A DNA stretch of 64,000 nucleotides, from NCBI GenBank assembly GCA_025363655.1, contig JANYDK010000071.1, positions 186,001 to 250,000 of the forward strand, given 5' to 3'. A program made the position numbers and the translations under genes. Below are positions 20,371 through 27,947 of this stretch, piece by piece (the first letter of the stretch is position 1; every line of letters begins with the position of its first letter). A model generated the notes under the pieces. That model had not been told where the DNA came from. It searched no databases and saw nothing but the letters and a program-made list of their open reading frames with translations. This stretch comes from Deltaproteobacteria bacterium (GTDB lineage: Bacteria; Myxococcota_A; Polyangia; Polyangiales; JADJMO01).

Positions 20371-20967
20371 GCCCTTGGCGCTGTTCGGGTGAATGGTCTT
20401 CCCTTCGGCGAGCATCTCGACGAAGGCGGCGATTCGCTTCTTTCGTCCGGCGTCGGTCTTGAGCGCGAGCGTGCGAAACGTCAGCGAAAATCGATTTTGC
20501 GACGACAGAGTCTCGTACGTCGCCTGCGCCTTCGGCACGGCGCGAATGGCCGCCAAGAGCTCCGGCGGGGCTTCGGTCTTCGTCATGCGATAAGCCTTCG
20601 CCCAGCGTCCATCGGCCTTGGCGGCGTCGACCTGTGCCAGGCCGGAGGGCTGCATTCGACCCGCCTCGGCGAGCCGCGCGACATTGGCGACGTTGACCTG
20701 GCTCCACACGCTCTTCTTACCCCGCGGGGTGTAGCGCTGGAGAAAGCTCTGCTCGTCGAACGACTTGCGAATGGCGTCGATCCAACCCCAACAGAGCGCC
20801 ACGTCGATGGCTTGCGTCGGAGTGATCGACGGCAATCCGGAGCGGAGCTTGTAAAGTTTGATCCACACCTCTGGCTCTTTGTTCCAGTTCTTCTTCAGCC
20901 ACTTCTCGAAGGCCCGCTCGTCCTCGAAGGCGTGCACTCGGGCGGGATCGACTTGGACGGGAGGCAT
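20350..20967 (-). CDS. YdeI/OmpD-associated family protein
   Basis: 205 residues with the YdeI-type signature: FEKWLKKNWNKEPEVWIKLYK, then ITPTQAIDVALCWGWIDAIRKSFDE, YTPRGKKSVWSQVN, and a C-terminal bacteriocin-protection-like segment (APPELLAAIRAVPKAQATYETLSSQNR) ending in RKKRIAAFVEMLAEGK. Members are small cytoplasmic proteins of unclear role, linked in enterobacteria to OmpD and to antimicrobial tolerance. The 3' end overlaps the ECF sigma gene by 21 nt on the opposite strand. ATG at 20967 is preceded on its strand by a possible small membrane-protein gene ending 16 nt upstream. Confidence 0.9.
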   Translation of the reverse strand: MPPVQVDPARVHAFEDERAFEKWLKKNWNKEPEVWIKLYKLRSGLPSITPTQAIDVALCWGWIDAIRKSFDEQSFLQRYTPRGKKSVWSQVNVANVARLAEAGRMQPSGLAQVDAAKADGRWAKAYRMTKTEAPPELLAAIRAVPKAQATYETLSSQNRFSLTFRTLALKTDAGRKKRIAAFVEMLAEGKTIHPNSAKGSSPTKA

Positions 20968-20982
20968 TGGCAGAAGGATAGA

Positions 20983-21219
20983 TCAGGAAAATCGCACGCC
21001 GAGCGCCAGAATCGCAATCATCGCGATGATCTGCACGCAGTAGAACGAAAAGCGAATCGAGACCGTGCGCGCGCTCTCGAGCCACCCTACGTCCCTTGCA
21101 GCGTCTCGGCGGCGGGGGGGCGACGATCGGCGCGAACTCTTTCCGTCGGCCAAGTGACCGACGGGACGCAACATGGGCAGGCGAGAGGCGATTCGGTAGG
21201 GCGCAGGCGCGAATGACAT
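20983..21219 (-). CDS. Possible small protein with C-terminal membrane helix
   Basis: 78 codons. The N-terminal 50 residues are Arg/Pro/Ser-rich and look non-coding, whereas the end (SFYCVQIIAMIAILALGV) is a convincing transmembrane helix. It is co-directional with and 16 nt upstream of the YdeI-like gene. The nominal ATG lies exactly in the 3-nt loop of a strong inverted repeat, which argues against that start. It may be a fragment, a short protein using an internal start, or not a gene. Confidence 0.3.
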   Translation of the reverse strand: MSFAPAPYRIASRLPMLRPVGHLADGKSSRRSSPPRRRDAARDVGWLESARTVSIRFSFYCVQIIAMIAILALGVRFS

Positions 21220-21230
21220 TCATTCGCGCC
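21206..21230. repeat. Perfect 11-bp inverted repeat after the SDR gene
   Basis: GGCGCGAATGA (21206-21216) and its exact complement (21220-21230) around a CAT loop. It begins 7 nt beyond the SDR stop codon and could stop transcription or protect the SDR mRNA 3' end, but no T-run follows on either strand. Confidence 0.75.
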
Positions 21231-21236
21231 CGTCAC

Positions 21237-21989
21237 TCAACCATCGAGCGAGCCAATCCCACTCTTCCCTTTCAGCCCAAACGCGACCCCATTCTCGTAG
21301 CGCGGGTCGGTGAGAATCTTCACCACGTGTTCGCCCACCATTCGCGGCGGCAGCGGGTCACCGAAGGCCGCGAGAAAGGCCTCGACGCTGACGCCCTTCT
21401 TTCGCGCGTAGGTCTCGGCGGCATGCCGACCGAGCTCGGTGTCACCGATGATCTGCTGCGGCAAGACGGCCTGAAAGCGGACGTCGAGATCGAGCTCCTT
21501 GGCGACGTCGTTGGCGTAGCTCGCCATCAGCCAGAGCATTCGTTTGGCGCCGGCGTAGCTGCCAGAAAGGGGTGAGCCGTTCACCGCCGCGCCGCTCGAT
21601 CCGAGGATGACGCGACTGCCGCGCGGCAGCGGAAGACGAAGCGCTGCTTGCACCCAGTGAAAACCGGCTTTGACGTCGACGTCCCAGGCGCGGTTGAAGT
21701 CTTCCCAGGTGAGCTGGTGCAGCGGAGCCATCGCCGGCGTGGCTCCGGCGTTGAGCACCAGCACGGTCGGGCGCAGCTCGCCCAAGAGACGACGCGCGAG
21801 GCCCTCGTCGGTGACGTCGCCGCGAACGACTTCGACGCCGAGTCGCTGCGAGACCGCCGCCAGACGCTCGGGATCACGCGCCACCACCGTGACGCGCGCC
21901 TTCTCCGCCACCAGCGCCTCGACGATGCCGAGCCCGAGCCCGCGGCTGCCACCCGTGACGATCGCGCTCTGTCCTTCCAGTGTCTTCAT
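21237..21989 (-). CDS. Short-chain dehydrogenase/reductase
   Basis: 250-residue classical SDR. Cofactor motif TGGSRGLGLG (TGxxxGxG) at about 12-21, with VVARD after beta2, whose Arg suggests NADP preference; LNAGA replaces NNAG; catalytic Ser in LGSSGAAVNG and SYAGAKR supplies the YxxxK pair. The substrate is unknown. The ATG at 21989 has AGGAG 6 nt upstream and is preferred to the much longer open frame reaching to 23267. It is divergent from the YCII gene at 22200, with 210 nt between, which contains that gene's ECF42-type promoter. Confidence 0.92.
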   Translation of the reverse strand: MKTLEGQSAIVTGGSRGLGLGIVEALVAEKARVTVVARDPERLAAVSQRLGVEVVRGDVTDEGLARRLLGELRPTVLVLNAGATPAMAPLHQLTWEDFNRAWDVDVKAGFHWVQAALRLPLPRGSRVILGSSGAAVNGSPLSGSYAGAKRMLWLMASYANDVAKELDLDVRFQAVLPQQIIGDTELGRHAAETYARKKGVSVEAFLAAFGDPLPPRMVGEHVVKILTDPRYENGVAFGLKGKSGIGSLDG

Positions 21990-22114
21990 GTCGATTCTCC
22001 TCTCGTGAACCTCTCCCCGAGAGGACGATCGGAGAGGGCGAAAGGATGCGCCGGGAGAATTTTGACCTGAACCTTCGGTGTTTTTGCGTGACTGCGATTC
22101 TTTTCTCGATCTCG

Positions 22115-22141
22115 TGTCGATCTCGTCGATGGTCGTTCGAC
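22115..22141 (+). promoter_or_regulatory. Candidate ECF42-type promoter upstream of YCII gene
   Basis: TGTCGA at 22115-22120, 17-nt spacer, CGAC at 22138-22141, then 4 nt and CCATGAAG. This matches the site at 12652-12678 in both elements, spacing and downstream octamer. The octamer begins a five-codon frame (ATG AAG CAG GCA TCG TGA) 51 nt before the YCII start. Confidence 0.75.
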
Positions 22142-22199
22142 GCCCCCATGAAGCAGGCATCGTGAAGTCGGCCAACGGGCCGCGGAAGGGAACGAGCAC

Positions 22200-22631
22200 A
22201 TGAAGGTCATGGTCATCATCAAGGCGACGAAGAACTCCGAAGCGGGCGTGATGCCGAACGAGCAGATGCTCCGCGAGATGGGGCAGTTCAACGAAGAGCT
22301 GGTGAAGGCAGGCGTGATGCTCGCGGGAGAAGGTCTCCATCCGAGCGCGAAGGGACGGCGCATCCACCTCGCGGGCGGCAAGCGCACCGTCGTCGACGGG
22401 CCGTTCACCGAGGCGAAGGAGCTCATCGCTGGCTTCTGGATCTGGCAGGTGCGATCGATGGACGAGGCGACCGAGTGGGTGCGCCGCTGCCCCGATCCGA
22501 TGCCCGGCGAGGAGAGCACCATCGAGCTCCGCCAAATCTTCGATGCCGCGGATTTTGGGGCGGAATTCACGCCTGAGCTGCGCGCGCAGGAGGAGCGGCT
22601 GGCCGCGGAGATTGCACGACGGAAGGCCTGA
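22200..22631 (+). CDS. YCII (DGPF) family protein
   Basis: 143 residues: MKVMVIIKATKNSEAGVMP N-terminal strand, LHPSAKGRRIHLAGGKRTVVDGPFTEAKELIAGFW, then DEATEWVRRCP and a charged C-terminal helix. This is a full-length, canonical DGPF protein and the best preserved of the set in this window. The start ATG lies 59 nt downstream of the candidate ECF42-type promoter. It is monocistronic as far as can be seen: the lipoprotein gene that follows has its own strong ribosome binding site 79 nt later. Function as for other YCII proteins is unclear. Confidence 0.93.
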   Translation: MKVMVIIKATKNSEAGVMPNEQMLREMGQFNEELVKAGVMLAGEGLHPSAKGRRIHLAGGKRTVVDGPFTEAKELIAGFWIWQVRSMDEATEWVRRCPDPMPGEESTIELRQIFDAADFGAEFTPELRAQEERLAAEIARRKA

Positions 22632-22709
22632 TCGTGTACCCTTGCACGGCGCGCATCGCACGGTGCGCGCCGAGCTGACGCAACGTCGTCGGCATGAGGG
22701 GGGAAATCG

Positions 22710-23462
22710 ATGAACAAGAAGGCGATGGTGGGGTGGGGCTTGTTTTTGTTCCTGAGCGCTTCGGCGCCGGCATGCTCCAAGTCCGACAAGGACAAGGGCA
22801 GCGACAAGGACAAGAAGGAAGACGCAGTCGACGACGGCTACGAGGAGGTGAAGCTGACCAAGCTCCTCTCCGGCGTGACCGACGATCCGAAGGCGCTCGC
22901 CAAGAAGTACAAGGGCAAGGACGTGAAGTTCACCGGGCTCGTGCAAGAGCTCCACGACCAAGCGCCCGAGCCCTGGATGTCGATCAGCGCCGTTCCGGGC
23001 GCCGACGCGCCGTGGGCCGCGTGCACGATGAGCTCGGCGAAGAAGGTCTTGAAGTGGAAAGTCGGCGACAAGGTGCTCGTCAAAGGCACCTTCAACGCCG
23101 ACCCGCTCAAGACCGACGTGCCCTACATTTCGATCAAGAAGTGCACGTTGGAAAAGGACGCGACCGCCAAGAAGTCCGACGACGATGACGACGCCGAGGA
23201 CGAGAAGCCGGCGAAGAAGAAGACCATCGAAGGCGATTTCGAGGTCTCGGAAGATCTCCCCGAGCACTGCAAAGAGAACGTCGAGTGGCTGAAGGCGTGC
23301 GCGATCAGCAAGGGCGGCGAGAAGGGGAAAGACCTCATCGGCCGCGCCAAGACGATGCAGACCTCCTACCTCGACGGCGTCAAAGAAAAGTCGGCGAGCG
23401 CCCAGAACAAGGGCTGTTTGGACCTGCAGGAGATCGTGAAGAGCAATCCTGCTTGTCAGTGA
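22710..23462 (+). CDS. Lipoprotein with OB-fold-like domain
   Basis: 250-residue exported protein. The signal has two Lys, a hydrophobic core and a lipobox ending SAPAC (Cys22), followed by a strongly charged Lys/Asp linker (SDKDKGSDKDKKED). Residues 50-145 look like a tRNA_anti-like OB fold (KYKGKDVKFTGLVQELHD ... VGDKVLVKGTFN ... YISIKKCTLE). A second acidic/basic linker leads to a C-terminal Cys-containing helix bundle (CKENVEWLKACAISKGG). Ligand unknown. GGGGGGAAA lies just upstream of the ATG. Its stop codon overlaps the convergent SDR gene by 7 nt. Confidence 0.75.
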   Translation: MNKKAMVGWGLFLFLSASAPACSKSDKDKGSDKDKKEDAVDDGYEEVKLTKLLSGVTDDPKALAKKYKGKDVKFTGLVQELHDQAPEPWMSISAVPGADAPWAACTMSSAKKVLKWKVGDKVLVKGTFNADPLKTDVPYISIKKCTLEKDATAKKSDDDDDAEDEKPAKKKTIEGDFEVSEDLPEHCKENVEWLKACAISKGGEKGKDLIGRAKTMQTSYLDGVKEKSASAQNKGCLDLQEIVKSNPACQ

Positions 23463-24316
23463 GGAAGAGGGTCACCGACCCTCTCGTCTCCATCGAAGTT
23501 CGGCGGCGATAGACGGAGCTCCCGACGGACGAGGCTCTCGAACAGCCTCGGCGGCAAGACGCGACGCGCGAAGTAGAGGAGCGTCGCTTTCTTGCCGACG
23601 CCATGACGAAACTTCGGACGGGCAGTGGACGCGATGCGAGCGATCGTCTCCGCGACGTGAATTGGGCTATTTCCGCGCTCGATTTGCCCTCGAATGATCG
23701 CTTCGACGCCGTCGCGACCTTCGTCGTAGAGCGCCAACTGCCGAGCCGGACGTGACATCGCGATGCCGGTGCGATGCGCTTCGGGCTCGACGAGGGAGAC
23801 GCTGATGCCGAAGGGCGCGACCTCGTGGCGGAGCGCCTCCGAGTAGCCTGCGAGCGCGTGTTTGCTCGCGGCGTAGACCCCGTGAAAGGGGACGCCGGTG
23901 ATGCCGGAGATGGAGCCGACGTTGACGATGCGGCCCGAGCCCTGCGCGCGCATCGTCGGCAAGACCGCCGAGGTGACGCGCATCACGCCGAAGACGTTGG
24001 TCTCGAAGAGCGCCCGTGCTTCGGCGGCGCTGGTCTCTTCGCAGGCGCCGACCATCGCGCGGCCGGCATTGTTGACGAGGACGTCGAGCCGGCCGAAGCG
24101 GGCGATCAGTCGAGAAATACAGCGTGAAACCGATTCGTCGTCATCGACGTCGAGGGCCAGCATCTCGACGCTCACCGGCCCGCCGGCTCCGCTGCGGGAA
24201 GTACCGAAGACGGTGAAGCCGACCTCGGCGAGCTTCTCCGCGGTGACGAGGCCGAAGCCGGACGAGGCCCCGGTGACGAGGGCGACACGCGTGTTCACTA
24301 TCGGCAATCGTTTCAT
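23456..24316 (-). CDS. Short-chain dehydrogenase/reductase (oxidoreductase)
   Basis: 286-residue classical SDR. TGASSGFGLVTAE is the cofactor loop, DVDDDESV the acidic segment after beta3, NNAGRAM the central strand, VGSISGITGVPFHGVYAASKHAL supplies Ser, Tyr and Lys of the active site. The C-terminal 50 residues (KATLLYFARRVLPPRLFESLVRREL) are typical of retinol-dehydrogenase-like or steroid-like SDRs acting on hydrophobic substrates. The ATG at 24316 gives MKRLPIVNTRVALVTG; the upstream extension is not needed. It is divergent from the TetR gene across 134 nt, suggesting regulation by that TetR. Confidence 0.92.
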   Translation of the reverse strand: MKRLPIVNTRVALVTGASSGFGLVTAEKLAEVGFTVFGTSRSGAGGPVSVEMLALDVDDDESVSRCISRLIARFGRLDVLVNNAGRAMVGACEETSAAEARALFETNVFGVMRVTSAVLPTMRAQGSGRIVNVGSISGITGVPFHGVYAASKHALAGYSEALRHEVAPFGISVSLVEPEAHRTGIAMSRPARQLALYDEGRDGVEAIIRGQIERGNSPIHVAETIARIASTARPKFRHGVGKKATLLYFARRVLPPRLFESLVRRELRLSPPNFDGDERVGDPLPH

Positions 24317-24388
24317 GACGCACAGATTGGCAGTCGTGGCGCGTGGAACCACTCAGGTCCGACGCGTCACGAAACAGCGGCGGCAGCA

Positions 24389-24400
24389 GCGCGTACGCGC
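24389..24400. promoter_or_regulatory. Palindrome between SDR and TetR genes, possible operator
   Basis: GCGCGTACGCGC is a perfect 12-bp palindrome about midway between the divergent SDR and TetR starts. Its place suits a TetR-type operator controlling both genes, but in GC-rich DNA such palindromes also occur by chance. Confidence 0.4.
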
Positions 24401-24450
24401 CTTCGTCGGCGATGACTTAGTTTCGCGCGTTCGGGTTAGCGTGGAGGTCC

Positions 24451-25107
24451 ATGCCCCCGCGCGATCGAACGAAGGCGCGTCTTCCACCACGGCAAGAACG
24501 TGCTCGCGCGAGCGTCGAGGCGATCTTGACTGCGGCCGAGTCGATCTTGGAGAGCGACGGCTTCGCGCGCGCGACCACCAACCGGATTGCCAAGCGCGCC
24601 GGGGTCAACGTCGCACTCATTTACCGATATTTCGCCGGCAAAGAGGCGATCGTCGGCGCGCTCATCGAGCGTTCGGCGGAGCGCACCCATGAAGCCGTCC
24701 AGGCCGCGCTCGAGGCGCATGCAAGCTCACCTCTGGAGGTTGCCCTGCGCGCGTTGGTCGAGGCGCTCGTCGACACGCCCGGCATGTCCCCTGCGGTGCA
24801 TCGCGAGCTGGTCGAGCACATCGAGGTGACGCGTCGTCGCGCCGTCGTCGATCACTTGCGGACGCGCGCCGGCGATCTCTTCGCGGCCTTCCTCGCGGGG
24901 CGCCAGAAAGAGCTGCGTCCGTTTCCCGATCGCGCCGCCGCCCTCTTCGTGCTCGAACGCGCGCTCGAGGGCGCAGCGCATGCAGCCGCATTTTACCGGC
25001 CGAAATCGATCGACGCGAAGTCCGCGCGCGACGCCGTCGTCGAGCTGGTCATCCGGGCGCTGATGCCCATGCGCGATCCTGCCCTATGCACCGATGTCGC
25101 GACGTGA
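24451..25107 (+). CDS. TetR family transcriptional regulator
   Basis: 218 residues. The N-terminal HTH reads ILTAAESILESDGFARATTNRIAKRAGVNVALIYRYFAGKEAI in pieces, classical TetR, with the Y-x-Y-F-x-x-K-E signature. The C-terminal domain (about 75-200) is an all-helical ligand pocket; the ligand is unknown. It is divergent from the SDR gene and upstream of the aldehyde dehydrogenase gene (76-nt gap), so both are candidate targets. GGAGG lies 3 nt before the ATG. TetR proteins beside SDR and ALDH genes usually control detoxification or catabolism of hydrophobic compounds. Confidence 0.93.
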   Translation: MPPRDRTKARLPPRQERARASVEAILTAAESILESDGFARATTNRIAKRAGVNVALIYRYFAGKEAIVGALIERSAERTHEAVQAALEAHASSPLEVALRALVEALVDTPGMSPAVHRELVEHIEVTRRRAVVDHLRTRAGDLFAAFLAGRQKELRPFPDRAAALFVLERALEGAAHAAAFYRPKSIDAKSARDAVVELVIRALMPMRDPALCTDVAT

Positions 25108-25183
25108 TCTCCTGGTCGGCCCGCCGGCGAGTGGGCTCGTCTTCGCGGGAGACACGGTTCGAGACTCTGGGGAGGAAATGATC

Positions 25184-26611
25184 ATGATCGACAAGCTCCA
25201 GTTCTACATCGACGGCGCGTGGGTCGACCCGGTCGCGAAGAAGACGCTCGACGTCGTCAATCCGGCGACCGAGGAGGCCTTCGCGCGCATCTCGCTCGGC
25301 GGCAAAGCCGATGTCGACAAGGCGGTCACCGCTGCGCGCCGCGCGTTCGAGAGCTTCTCGCGGACGACGAAGAAGGAGCGCGTCGAGCTGCTGAAGGCGA
25401 TCCTCGGCACCTACGAGAAGCGCATCGCCGACGTCGGACAAGCGATTCACGACGAGATGGGCGCGCCGATGTGGCTGGTGAAGGCCGCGCAGGCACCACT
25501 CGGAATGGCCCATTTCGGGACCACGCTGCAGGCGCTCGAGGCCTTCGAGTTCGAGAAGCCGCGTGGCAAGAGTCACCTCCTCTACGAGGCAGTCGGCGTC
25601 TGCGGGCTGATCACGCCCTGGAATTGGCCGATCAACCAGATCGCCTGCAAGGTCGCGCCGGCGCTCGCCGCGGGTTGCACGATGGTGCTCAAGCCGTCCG
25701 AGATCGCGCCGCTCTCCGCGATGCTCTTCGCAGAGATCCTCCACGAGGCGGGCGTGCCGAAGGGCGTCTTCAACCTCGTCAACGGCGAAGGACCAGACGT
25801 CGGTCAGGCGATGGCCGAGCACCCGGGCATCGACATGATGTCGTTCACCGGCTCGACGCGCGCCGGCATCGCGGTCGCCAAGGCCTCCGCCGACTCGGTC
25901 AAACGCGTCGCGCAAGAGCTCGGCGGCAAATCGGCGAACCTCGTCTTGGACGACGCCGATCTGACGAAGGCGGTCACCGAAGGTCTCCAGAACTTGTTCC
26001 TCAACTCGGGACAGTCGTGCAACGCGCCGTCGCGCATGTTCGTCCCCCGCGCCAAGCTCGCGCAGGCCGCGACCATCGCCAAAGGCGTCGTCGAACAGAC
26101 GAAGGTCGGCGACGGCTCTCCCGGGAGCCTCGGCCCCGTCGTCAGCCAAACGCAATTCACCAAGATTCAAGGCCTGATCCAGAAGGGCATCGACGAGGGC
26201 GCGAAGCTCGTCGTCGGCGGGCTCGGACGCGCCGAAGGTCAGACGCGCGGCTTCTTCGTGCGGCCGACCGTCTTCTCCAGCGTCAGCAACGACATGACCA
26301 TCGCCCGCGAAGAGATCTTCGGACCGGTGCTGGTGATGATCCCCTACGACACCGAAGCCGACGCCATCCGCATGGCCAACGACACGCCGTACGGACTCTC
26401 GGGATACGTGCAATCGGGGACGATCGAGCACGCACGCGAGGTCGCCGCCAAGTTGCGCACCGGCATGGTCCACCTCAACGGCGCCGGCGTCGACTTCAAC
26501 GCACCCTTCGGCGGCTATCGCCAATCGGGCAACGGCCGCGAGTGGGGCGGCGAATTCGGCATTCAGGAGTTCCTCGAGGTGAAGGCCGTGATGGGGTATC
26601 GAGAAGCCTGA
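25184..26611 (+). CDS. Aldehyde dehydrogenase family protein
   Basis: 475-residue NAD(P)-dependent aldehyde dehydrogenase. Landmarks: ITPWNWPINQI, the cofactor site FTGSTRAGI, general base Glu245 in ELGGKSANLV, nucleophile Cys279 in NSGQSCNAPSR, EEIFGPVL, and PFGGYRQSGNGREWGGEFGIQEFLEVK near the end in pieces. It oxidises an aldehyde to the acid. Start: GGAGG at 25171-25175 favours the ATG at 25184 (8-nt spacing); the ATG at 25178 is only 2 nt away from it. It is downstream of the TetR gene and is followed by a strong terminator at 26647-26692. Confidence 0.95.
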   Translation: MIDKLQFYIDGAWVDPVAKKTLDVVNPATEEAFARISLGGKADVDKAVTAARRAFESFSRTTKKERVELLKAILGTYEKRIADVGQAIHDEMGAPMWLVKAAQAPLGMAHFGTTLQALEAFEFEKPRGKSHLLYEAVGVCGLITPWNWPINQIACKVAPALAAGCTMVLKPSEIAPLSAMLFAEILHEAGVPKGVFNLVNGEGPDVGQAMAEHPGIDMMSFTGSTRAGIAVAKASADSVKRVAQELGGKSANLVLDDADLTKAVTEGLQNLFLNSGQSCNAPSRMFVPRAKLAQAATIAKGVVEQTKVGDGSPGSLGPVVSQTQFTKIQGLIQKGIDEGAKLVVGGLGRAEGQTRGFFVRPTVFSSVSNDMTIAREEIFGPVLVMIPYDTEADAIRMANDTPYGLSGYVQSGTIEHAREVAAKLRTGMVHLNGAGVDFNAPFGGYRQSGNGREWGGEFGIQEFLEVKAVMGYREA

Positions 26612-26646
26612 GCCCGCAACGCGCGGCCCTCCCACGCCCCACGACT

Positions 26647-26692
26647 GGCCCGCTCGCGCCGACACAGCGTCGAGCGGGCCTCGCTTCTTTTT
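26647..26692 (+). terminator. Rho-independent terminator after the aldehyde dehydrogenase gene
   Basis: Ten-bp arms GGCCCGCTCG (26647-26656) and CGAGCGGGCC (26671-26680) with a 14-nt loop, followed after 4 nt by TTCTTTTT (26685-26692). It separates the ALDH transcript from the VOC gene that starts at 26706. Confidence 0.85.
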
Positions 26693-26705
26693 GCTACGAA
26701 GGGGG

Positions 26706-27107
26706 ATGAAGACGACGCCGTATCTGTATTTCAAGGGGAATTGCGAAGCTGCGTTGCAGTTCTACGCCGCGTGCGGGCTCGGGAAAGTGGTCGAGCTACG
26801 GCGATATGCAGGGACGCCGATGGAGTCGCGGGATGGGGGCGCGTGGCGGGAGAAGGTTCTGCACTCGCTCTTCGAAGGACCGCACCTGCGCCTCTACGCG
26901 TCCGATGGCTCCGACTCCGAGCCGATGAAAGGGTGCGCGCTCTACCTCGAGTTGGAGACGCCCGATGCGGCTTCCAAGCTCTTCGAAGCGCTGTCGGCCG
27001 GCGGGCGCGTCGCCGTTCCCTTCAAGAAGCAGTTTTGGGGCGATCACTACGGAAATTTCACCGACGCGCACGGCGTGCAGTGGGCGATCAGCGGCGGCAA
27101 CGGATAG
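26706..27107 (+). CDS. VOC (PhnB-like glyoxalase/bleomycin resistance) family protein
   Basis: 133-residue single vicinal-oxygen-chelate domain of the PhnB type: TTPYLYFKGNCEAALQFYAACGLGKV at the start, then a long loop with charged residues, LYLELETPDAASKLFEALSAGG, and the closing FWGDHYGNFTDAHGVQWAIS, the conserved C-terminal strand pair of PhnB-like proteins. Function unknown. ATG at 26706 is preceded by GGGGG. It lies 9 nt upstream of the dioxygenase gene and is co-directional, so the two probably form an operon starting right behind the ALDH terminator. Confidence 0.93.
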   Translation: MKTTPYLYFKGNCEAALQFYAACGLGKVVELRRYAGTPMESRDGGAWREKVLHSLFEGPHLRLYASDGSDSEPMKGCALYLELETPDAASKLFEALSAGGRVAVPFKKQFWGDHYGNFTDAHGVQWAISGGNG

Positions 27108-27116
27108 CATCGAGGG

Positions 27117-27914
27117 ATGCGATTCCCCACGCTCTACATCCCTCATGGCGGCGGACCTTGGCCGTTCGTCGAGACCAGCTTCGCGACGAAGGAAGAGTGG
27201 GCGCCGCTCGAGGCGTACTTGCGCGCGCTCGTGGCCGGGCTCCCCGAAAAGCCGCGTGCGTTGCTGGTGATCTCGGCGCATTGGGAAGAGCCCACGGCCA
27301 CCTTGATGACCAGCGCGCGTCCGCCGATGCTCTACGATTACTCGGGATTTCCCGAGGCTTCGTACGAGCTGCAGTGGCCGGCGCCGGGGGCGACCGACCT
27401 CGCGCGGCGCGTGCGTGGGCTCCTCGAAGGCGCCGGCATCACCGTGCTCGAAAACGCCCAACGTGGATACGATCACGGCACCTTCATCCCGCTCATGCTG
27501 GCGGTGCCGAAGGCCGACATCCCCGTGCTGCAGCTCTCGCTCTTGCACAGCCTCGATCCGGAGGCGCACCTCGCGATCGGTCGAGCGCTCGCGCCGCTTC
27601 GCGACGAGGGCGTGCTCATCGTCGGCAGCGGAAACAGCTACCACAACATGCGCGGCTTCGGAAAAGCCGCCTCGACGGCGCCGAGCCTGCAGTTCGACGA
27701 GTGGCTCGAGGCCTCGGTGACCTTGCCGCGCGCGGAGCGTGAAGCGCGTTTGCGCGATTGGAAGTCGGCACCGGCCGCGCTCCTCTGTCATCCGCGCGAA
27801 GAGCATCTACTCCCGCTCCACGTCGTCGCCGGAGCCGCAGGAGACGACGCCGGCGCCGTCCCCTTCCGCTGCGACATCATGAGCATCCGCGCGAGCGCGG
27901 TGCACTTCGGTTGA
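27117..27914 (+). CDS. Class III extradiol-type dioxygenase (LigB/DODA family)
   Basis: 265 residues of the YgiD/4,5-DOPA dioxygenase branch of the LigB superfamily. Metal ligands are visible as His in YIPHGGGPW, His in VISAHWEEP, His in GYDHGTFIPL, and GSGNSYHNMRGF near residue 180. These enzymes cleave catechol rings next to the hydroxyl group using Fe or Zn; YgiD-like members accept L-DOPA. The real substrate here is unknown. It is the second gene of a likely two-gene operon with the VOC protein. The convergent Imm21-like gene ends 33 nt downstream. Confidence 0.92.
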   Translation: MRFPTLYIPHGGGPWPFVETSFATKEEWAPLEAYLRALVAGLPEKPRALLVISAHWEEPTATLMTSARPPMLYDYSGFPEASYELQWPAPGATDLARRVRGLLEGAGITVLENAQRGYDHGTFIPLMLAVPKADIPVLQLSLLHSLDPEAHLAIGRALAPLRDEGVLIVGSGNSYHNMRGFGKAASTAPSLQFDEWLEASVTLPRAEREARLRDWKSAPAALLCHPREEHLLPLHVVAGAAGDDAGAVPFRCDIMSIRASAVHFG

Positions 27915-27947
27915 CGGACGAAGTCGGTTGGCAATCGAGAGGGTGAA

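Noticed and set aside
21990-23267. Extension of the SDR frame upstream to a 676-residue protein
   Set aside because: The natural SDR N-terminus with AGGAG is at 21989; the upstream translation runs antisense to the YCII and lipoprotein genes and lacks any domain.
25049-26734. 561-codon open frame antisense to the aldehyde dehydrogenase
   Set aside because: Shadow of the ALDH coding bias; no start signal, no recognisable domain.
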